Shown here: in pieces, positions 6,340 to 9,948 of the stretch
Layout of the letters: each line of letters begins with the position of its first letter
Numbering within the stretch: position 1 is the stretch's first letter
Origin: JBLIRR01 sp049472395
Lineage (GTDB): Bacteria; SZUA-182; DTGQ01; JBLIRR01
Direction of reading: 5' to 3'
Length of the DNA: 9,948 bases
Assembly (NCBI GenBank): GCA_049472395.1
Contig: JBLIRR010000086.1
Span: 1 to 9,948 of the forward strand
Program-made: the position numbers and the translations under genes
The notes under the pieces: generated by a model
The model's input: only the letters and a program-made list of their open reading frames with translations
Told to the model about the DNA's origin: nothing
The model's database searches: none

Positions 6340-8568
6340 ATGATGAAAAAGTATTATTCATATTGCAGGCTCTCCATTATTTTCTTTATAATGATGCTCT
6401 TTGCATTTAACAAGGCGTGGTGCCAGATCGGTGTTGCGCAGGATTACTTTGAGTCTCTCAGTATAGTGGGGGATACGACGTATATTGATATAGTGGCACC
6501 TCCCGAATTTTCCACCATCAGCCGTTCTTCGCCCATGGAATCTAATCTGTTGTATCCTCGCCATTATCTCAGGGCCGTTGATATTTCAAATCCACGTAAT
6601 CCCTTATTAATAAATAACATAGAAAGAAACGAACAGGACCCATATTATTATAACCGCCGGGAAATACTCCATGAAGGTTTTATTTATTCAGTTACAGGAG
6701 AGGAATTTGCCCCATATACTGACTATGGGCCCCCTGGTGAGGAGCCGCCTTTTCAAGCTCAGACTCTTAATGCCACTTTTTCGATTGCTAAGATCGAGAA
6801 CAACGAAAAAATTACTCCCATAAAGAGTATCTCTCTCACCAACACCCTCAACTCCCTCAGAGCAACGACAGATCCCTCAACGAATCAACAGAATATATTT
6901 GTGACGCCTACATTCAAAATTTTTGATCACTATGCCTATATTATATTTAATGAAAATATACTCCAGGAGGTTCCTGATGAATATGCTATGTACGGTTATA
7001 TCCCCCCCCCAGAGCAAGGAATTGCTCTGGTAATGCTTGATATATCAAATCCTCATAATCCTTCTATCGTGAGTACCCGCAGAATAATGTTTGATACGAT
7101 CATGCCTTCGGGCGGGAACGCCATAGATTTTATTGTCTCGGGCACTCTTCTCTATATGCTCACTTCTTCCTATGACTCCTCCCATGTGCATATCTTCAAT
7201 ATCTCCTCGCCACAAACTGTCTCTGAGCTGTCTTCCCTCAAAGTATATGGCCGTGAGGGTAAAATAGCGTTACGAGGAAACATCTTATTTCTGGCCATGG
7301 GCAACTTCGGCTTAGAAATAATTGATGTGAGAGATCCTTCTGCTCCGGCTTTAATAGGCTGGTTTGAAACACCGGCTCCTTATCTTGGGTACAGTATGAA
7401 AACAACGAGCAGTATTATTGTACATGACAACAATGTGTATCTTCTTGATTCAGAGGATGGATTAATTATTTTTGATGTTTCTGACCCTACCTCTCCCTAC
7501 CCTTTTGCACGCTATGCACAAGACACATCGCTTACCGAACGCTATTCTCAATTTTTGTCCATGACTCTCCATAACAATTATCTCTTTTTACTCAGCCCCA
7601 CTTATATAGATATTATTTCAATTCATGATCCTACCTCTCCAAAGCCAATCACCATTATTGGCGAGAAGGAGCCCGGACAGTTGATCATTACTTTACGAAT
7701 AGAGGCAATGAACGTGCTTGCTCTTCGAACTGAAAACGGACTCCAGCGGCCGATTGCCCTCTTTGATATTCCCTCGTTGGATCAATTAAACCGGAAGTAC
7801 GGGGTATTTAAGATTATACGGAACTATGAGCAGATGTACCGCATATCAGATGATGAGTCTGTTGTTCATGAACCGACTATAGAAGAGATACTTAATAACC
7901 GTTATTTACGTGAGTTCACCTTGCTATTTCCTGAATCAATAGATATTGAGGCCATCAGAGAAGATTATAAAAAGAATCCCTATGTCATTACTGCCCGCTC
8001 ATCCTTATATGGGCCTTATGGATACGCACCCGTATATTCAAGCACGGCATATGGCGGTATGGCATATGGCTCATACACAGCAGAGCCTCTCACATATTCA
8101 ATAACAAATTCCACAAGTAGTGCGTCGGCTCCGGTTACTCCATTCGAAGAGACAATACCGGCTAATCCTATAAGGTCAGATTACTGGACCGTGGAGCCTT
8201 CTGTACCCATCACATTACCACAAGAACCTAATCTTCCTTATGTTACGCAATCGCCGCCGATTCCCGTGAGCACGTCGCAACCTTTTCCCCCTGTTGTTGA
8301 GACTCCTTCACAACTGCCCTTATCAGGAGTGATGGCCATGCCGCCATTATTTGCCCCGGCATCTTCAGATGCTTTATCACGAGATATTTTCAATCCCCTC
8401 TTGACCACGCCACCAGCCGTGCCTCCACAGAGTCAAAATCCTCTTTTTCCTTTGCCGGCTGGACCATTTGGCATCGCTGACCCGCTGGCGAATTTTAATG
8501 ACCCATTGTGGGCACCGGTGTCAGGCCCAAATCCATTTGGGATTGCGCCACCCTTTGGTATGCTGTAA
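6340..8568 (+). CDS. Secreted LVIVD-repeat beta-propeller protein with proline-rich C-terminal tail
   Basis: ATG ATG AAA begins the frame after a good Shine-Dalgarno (AGGAAAGGGG, 6327-6336). Residues 1 to about 28 form a Sec signal peptide (MMKKYY..., hydrophobic IIFFIMMLFAF, then KAWC/QIG). Propeller strands of the LVIVD type, hydrophobic-D-I/V-x-D/N-P-x-x-P, occur at D81 (AVDISNPRNP), D234 (LDISNPHNP), N287 (FNISSPQ), D329 (IIDVRDPSAP), D379 (FDVSDPTSP), about 427 (ISIHDPTSP) and D476 (LFDIPSLD). The last five are 42-50 residues apart, as blades should be; an extra degenerate blade may sit near 146 (FSIAKIENN). Residues 565-742 are low-complexity, rich in P, S, T, Y and G, with PFGIA twice near the end. 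There is no C-terminal membrane anchor or sorting motif. Such propellers usually bind proteins or cell-surface partners; the actual ligand is unknown. A C9 tract lies at 7002-7010. The gene appears to be a single unit, 120 bp before the next gene. Confidence 0.88.
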   Translation: MMKKYYSYCRLSIIFFIMMLFAFNKAWCQIGVAQDYFESLSIVGDTTYIDIVAPPEFSTISRSSPMESNLLYPRHYLRAVDISNPRNPLLINNIERNEQDPYYYNRREILHEGFIYSVTGEEFAPYTDYGPPGEEPPFQAQTLNATFSIAKIENNEKITPIKSISLTNTLNSLRATTDPSTNQQNIFVTPTFKIFDHYAYIIFNENILQEVPDEYAMYGYIPPPEQGIALVMLDISNPHNPSIVSTRRIMFDTIMPSGGNAIDFIVSGTLLYMLTSSYDSSHVHIFNISSPQTVSELSSLKVYGREGKIALRGNILFLAMGNFGLEIIDVRDPSAPALIGWFETPAPYLGYSMKTTSSIIVHDNNVYLLDSEDGLIIFDVSDPTSPYPFARYAQDTSLTERYSQFLSMTLHNNYLFLLSPTYIDIISIHDPTSPKPITIIGEKEPGQLIITLRIEAMNVLALRTENGLQRPIALFDIPSLDQLNRKYGVFKIIRNYEQMYRISDDESVVHEPTIEEILNNRYLREFTLLFPESIDIEAIREDYKKNPYVITARSSLYGPYGYAPVYSSTAYGGMAYGSYTAEPLTYSITNSTSSASAPVTPFEETIPANPIRSDYWTVEPSVPITLPQEPNLPYVTQSPPIPVSTSQPFPPVVETPSQLPLSGVMAMPPLFAPASSDALSRDIFNPLLTTPPAVPPQSQNPLFPLPAGPFGIADPLANFNDPLWAPVSGPNPFGIAPPFGML
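7002..7010 (+). repeat. C9 homopolymer inside the propeller gene
   Basis: Nine consecutive C bases encode I221-P222-P223-P224 of the propeller protein. The frame is intact with nine. Gain or loss of one C would shift the frame and remove most blades and the tail. Tracts of this length are known to slip in phase-variable surface protein genes, and they are also common sites of sequencing error. Confidence 0.75.
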
Positions 8569-8609
8569 GGGAATCTCCGTATATCTCTCTTTCATTTTTT
8601 AGAAAATGC

Positions 8610-8618
8610 TGCTATACT
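8610..8618 (+). promoter_or_regulatory. Extended -10 promoter for the PPIase-tautomerase genes
   Basis: TGC followed by TATACT (8613-8618) is an extended -10 element with 5 of 6 matches in the hexamer. The -35 region is weak (TTCATT at 8591-8596, 16 bp spacer), as is usual for extended -10 promoters. Transcription would start near 8625, leaving a leader of about 64 nt before ATG 8689. Confidence 0.5.
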
Positions 8619-8688
8619 GTCGCGAATGGCTATCGAAAAAGATGGTCGGACAACAAACAATACGCAACCTATGAGCGGGAGTATGTAA

Positions 8689-9543
8689 ATGAAAGAGAAA
8701 ATATGTGGAGTTCTTAGTATCGCAACCTTAGTATTTTTTAGTATGATATGTGCTCTGTTTGGCGCACACGCAGAAACATTTAAAAGCGAGAATGACAAGA
8801 TAAGCTATATCATCGGAAGCCAAATCGCTAATAATTTTAAGCGGCAAGGTATTGATGTAAATATCGACTTTTTCGTCAATGGTATGAAGGATACCCTTGC
8901 TGGAAAGGAGCCTGCTATTAGTGAAGCTGATCAACAAAAAATTATGGAGGAATTTTCAAAAAAGCAGCAGGAGATGATGAAGGAGAAACAAAACGCACAA
9001 TTGGCAGAACAGATAGACAAAAAGGATGCCTGGAAACTAAATCTCAAAAAGCCGGAATTGATGAAATTCGATTCTCACAAGAATTATTATTGGATTCTGG
9101 AAACCAATAAAGGGACTATAAAAATCAAACTTATGCCGGACATCGCTCCCATGCATGTAACCAGTACTATCTTCCTCACCAAAAAGGGTTTTTATGACAA
9201 TATCAAATTCCATCGGGTGATACCCGGTTTTATGGCGCAAGGGGGTTGCCCGTTGGGGACGGGAACCGGCGGCCCTGGGTATGAATATAGCGGTGAATTT
9301 GATCCGAATGTCAAACACGACCGCTCCTACTTGCTGAGTATGGCTAATCGAGGACCCGGCACGGACGGAAGTCAATTCTTCCTTACCTTTAAAGCGACAC
9401 CATGGCTGGATGGCAAACATACTATTTTTGGTGAAATAGTCGAAGGGAAAGAGGTGATGGCAAAACTTGAGGCCGCGGGAACAAGAAGCGGCAAGCCAAA
9501 AGAAGAACTCTTCATCCTTAAGGCCCGCATTGAAGAGAAATAA
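8689..9543 (+). CDS. Exported peptidyl-prolyl isomerase: Mip/FkpA-type N-domain fused to cyclophilin
   Basis: The 284-residue protein has a signal peptide (1-28, cleavage after GAHA). Residues about 29-115 resemble the FKBP-type N-terminal dimerisation domain of Mip and FkpA: ENDKISYIIGSQIANNF, QGIDVN, FVNGMKDTLAGKE, then a long charged helix (EEFSKKQQEMMKEKQN). Residues about 132-282 are not FKBP but cyclophilin: FHRVIPGFMAQGG with catalytic Arg176, GSQFFLTF (227-234), and PWLDGKHTIFGEI with Trp239 and His243. The key active-site residues are present, so it should catalyse proline cis-trans isomerisation in the periplasm, probably as a dimer acting as a chaperone for exported proteins. ATG 8689 follows GGGAG (8677-8681) at good spacing; an upstream in-frame ATG is closed off by TAA. 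It is followed after 17 bp by the tautomerase gene, so the two are probably cotranscribed. Neighbouring secreted proteins are plausible clients, but this is inference. Confidence 0.92.
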   Translation: MKEKICGVLSIATLVFFSMICALFGAHAETFKSENDKISYIIGSQIANNFKRQGIDVNIDFFVNGMKDTLAGKEPAISEADQQKIMEEFSKKQQEMMKEKQNAQLAEQIDKKDAWKLNLKKPELMKFDSHKNYYWILETNKGTIKIKLMPDIAPMHVTSTIFLTKKGFYDNIKFHRVIPGFMAQGGCPLGTGTGGPGYEYSGEFDPNVKHDRSYLLSMANRGPGTDGSQFFLTFKATPWLDGKHTIFGEIVEGKEVMAKLEAAGTRSGKPKEELFILKARIEEK

Positions 9544-9560
9544 TAGAGAAAGGAGAAAAG

Positions 9561-9749
9561 ATGCCGAACATCACTATCGAAGGACCGGTTATTAAGGATG
9601 TAAACAAAAAGAGAACTCTTGTAAAAGAGCTGACGGATGCTGCTGCCAAAGCCTACAGCTTGCCGCAGCAAACGATCGTTGTGCTCATCAAAGAGAATTC
9701 CCCGGAGAACGTGGGTGTAGCTGGCACATTGCTTATCGACAGAAAATAA
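9561..9749 (+). CDS. dmpI: 4-oxalocrotonate tautomerase family protein, DmpI type
   Basis: The 62-residue protein starts MPNITIEGP. Removal of Met exposes Pro1, the catalytic base of the tautomerase superfamily. The length and the IKENSPENVGVAG segment are typical of the small 4-OT/DmpI group, which works as a hexamer in the cytoplasm. Compared without gaps to classical Pseudomonas 4-OT, position 11 is Lys rather than Arg, position 39 is Val rather than Arg, and position 50 is Val rather than Phe. Ketonisation of 2-hydroxymuconate is therefore doubtful, and no aromatic meta-cleavage genes are nearby; the real substrate is unknown. A strong Shine-Dalgarno (AAAGGAG, 9549-9555) precedes the start, 17 bp after the PPIase stop, indicating cotranscription with it. 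Confidence 0.88.
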   Translation: MPNITIEGPVIKDVNKKRTLVKELTDAAAKAYSLPQQTIVVLIKENSPENVGVAGTLLIDRK

Positions 9750-9773
9750 CCACGCATTTCGGTCCAGAAAAAT

Positions 9774-9948
9774 ATGGTTTATTTTTATCTTCTTACGATT
9801 GGATGTATATTATTTTCTTTCTTGATGGATAAGACTAAAACTTATAATGCCTTTAAGATTGCGTGGAAAAAATTTCGACCTGTGCAATTAGATTTAATGG
9901 TATTGCTATGCAAACTATATTTAATAATATTTACAAAGAAGATTATTA
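9774..9948 (+). CDS. Probable membrane permease, N-terminal part only, cut by right window edge
   Basis: From ATG 9774 the frame is open for 58 codons to the end of the window. The first 17 residues are hydrophobic (YLLTIGCILFSFLM), followed by the charged segment DKTKTYNAFKIAWKKF and a second hydrophobic stretch (about 40-54, LDLMVLLCKLYLIIF). This layout, one membrane helix then D-K-x-K-T-x-x-A-x-K-I-A-x-K-K, recalls the N terminus of small permease-annotated proteins of anaerobic bacteria and archaea. That recognition is from memory. The Shine-Dalgarno is weak. It begins 24 bp after the tautomerase stop with no terminator between, so it may be the third gene of that unit. The rest must be seen to rule out a frameshifted copy. 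Confidence 0.55.
   Translation, partial: MVYFYLLTIGCILFSFLMDKTKTYNAFKIAWKKFRPVQLDLMVLLCKLYLIIFTKKII

Noticed and set aside
8508..8717. Plus-strand frame bridging the propeller and PPIase genes
   Set aside because: It is out of frame with both genes, overlaps both and has no recognisable content.
8592..9671. Minus-strand frames 8592-8798, 8728-8937, 9037-9420 and 9372-9671
   Set aside because: They are mostly shadows of the PPIase and tautomerase genes (8592-8798 also covers the gap just upstream), which have clear motifs on the plus strand.

Overview
The window looks like chromosomal DNA from an AT-rich, didermal (Gram-negative-type) bacterium. The evidence is a periplasm-directed peptidyl-prolyl isomerase with a Mip/FkpA-like dimerisation domain, an EI24/CysZ-type inner-membrane protein, a soluble PAS/GAF hybrid histidine kinase of the type abundant in Desulfobacterota and similar environmental phyla, and two large Sec-exported proteins. 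The phylum cannot be fixed from sequence reading alone; Desulfobacterota, Planctomycetota or an Omnitrophota-like lineage would all fit. No rRNA, tRNA, CRISPR array, transposase or phage structural gene is visible.

Layout, left to right. Positions 1-1425 (minus) hold the N-terminal three quarters of a secreted subtilisin-family protease that runs off the left edge: signal peptide, glycine-rich hexapeptide repeat, I9-like propeptide, then the catalytic Asp and His and the oxyanion Asn. The catalytic Ser lies outside the window. A very AT-rich divergent gap (1426-1745) separates it from a small orphan gene of unknown function (1746-1991). A good sigma70-type promoter (2063-2091) then drives a 950-residue PAS-GAF-PAS-PAS-HisKA-HATPase-REC hybrid kinase (2187-5039). 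A second promoter and a stem-loop leader precede an EI24-domain membrane protein (start best placed at 5285). A 390-bp gap with unusual repeats (5951-6339) follows, then a 742-residue secreted LVIVD-type beta-propeller protein with a proline-rich tail (6340-8568). An extended -10 promoter (8610-8618) starts a tight gene set: a Mip-N/cyclophilin chimera (8689-9543), a DmpI-type tautomerase (9561-9749) and, 24 bp on, the start of a probable permease cut by the right edge (9774-9948).

How they may work together. The protease, the propeller protein and the PPIase are all predicted to leave the cytoplasm, so the region has an envelope/secretion flavour, but only the PPIase-tautomerase pair (17-bp gap, strong ribosome site) is a convincing transcription unit. 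The histidine kinase carries its own receiver domain and has no response-regulator gene beside it, so its output partner is elsewhere.

The most notable items are the cyclophilin fused to an FKBP-type dimerisation domain, the tautomerase that keeps Pro1 but lacks three other canonical catalytic-site residues, the C9 tract inside the propeller gene, the tandem GGLGxM repeat at the mature N terminus of the protease, and a purine-rich inverted repeat at 6155-6226. I did not find a clear new multi-gene system.
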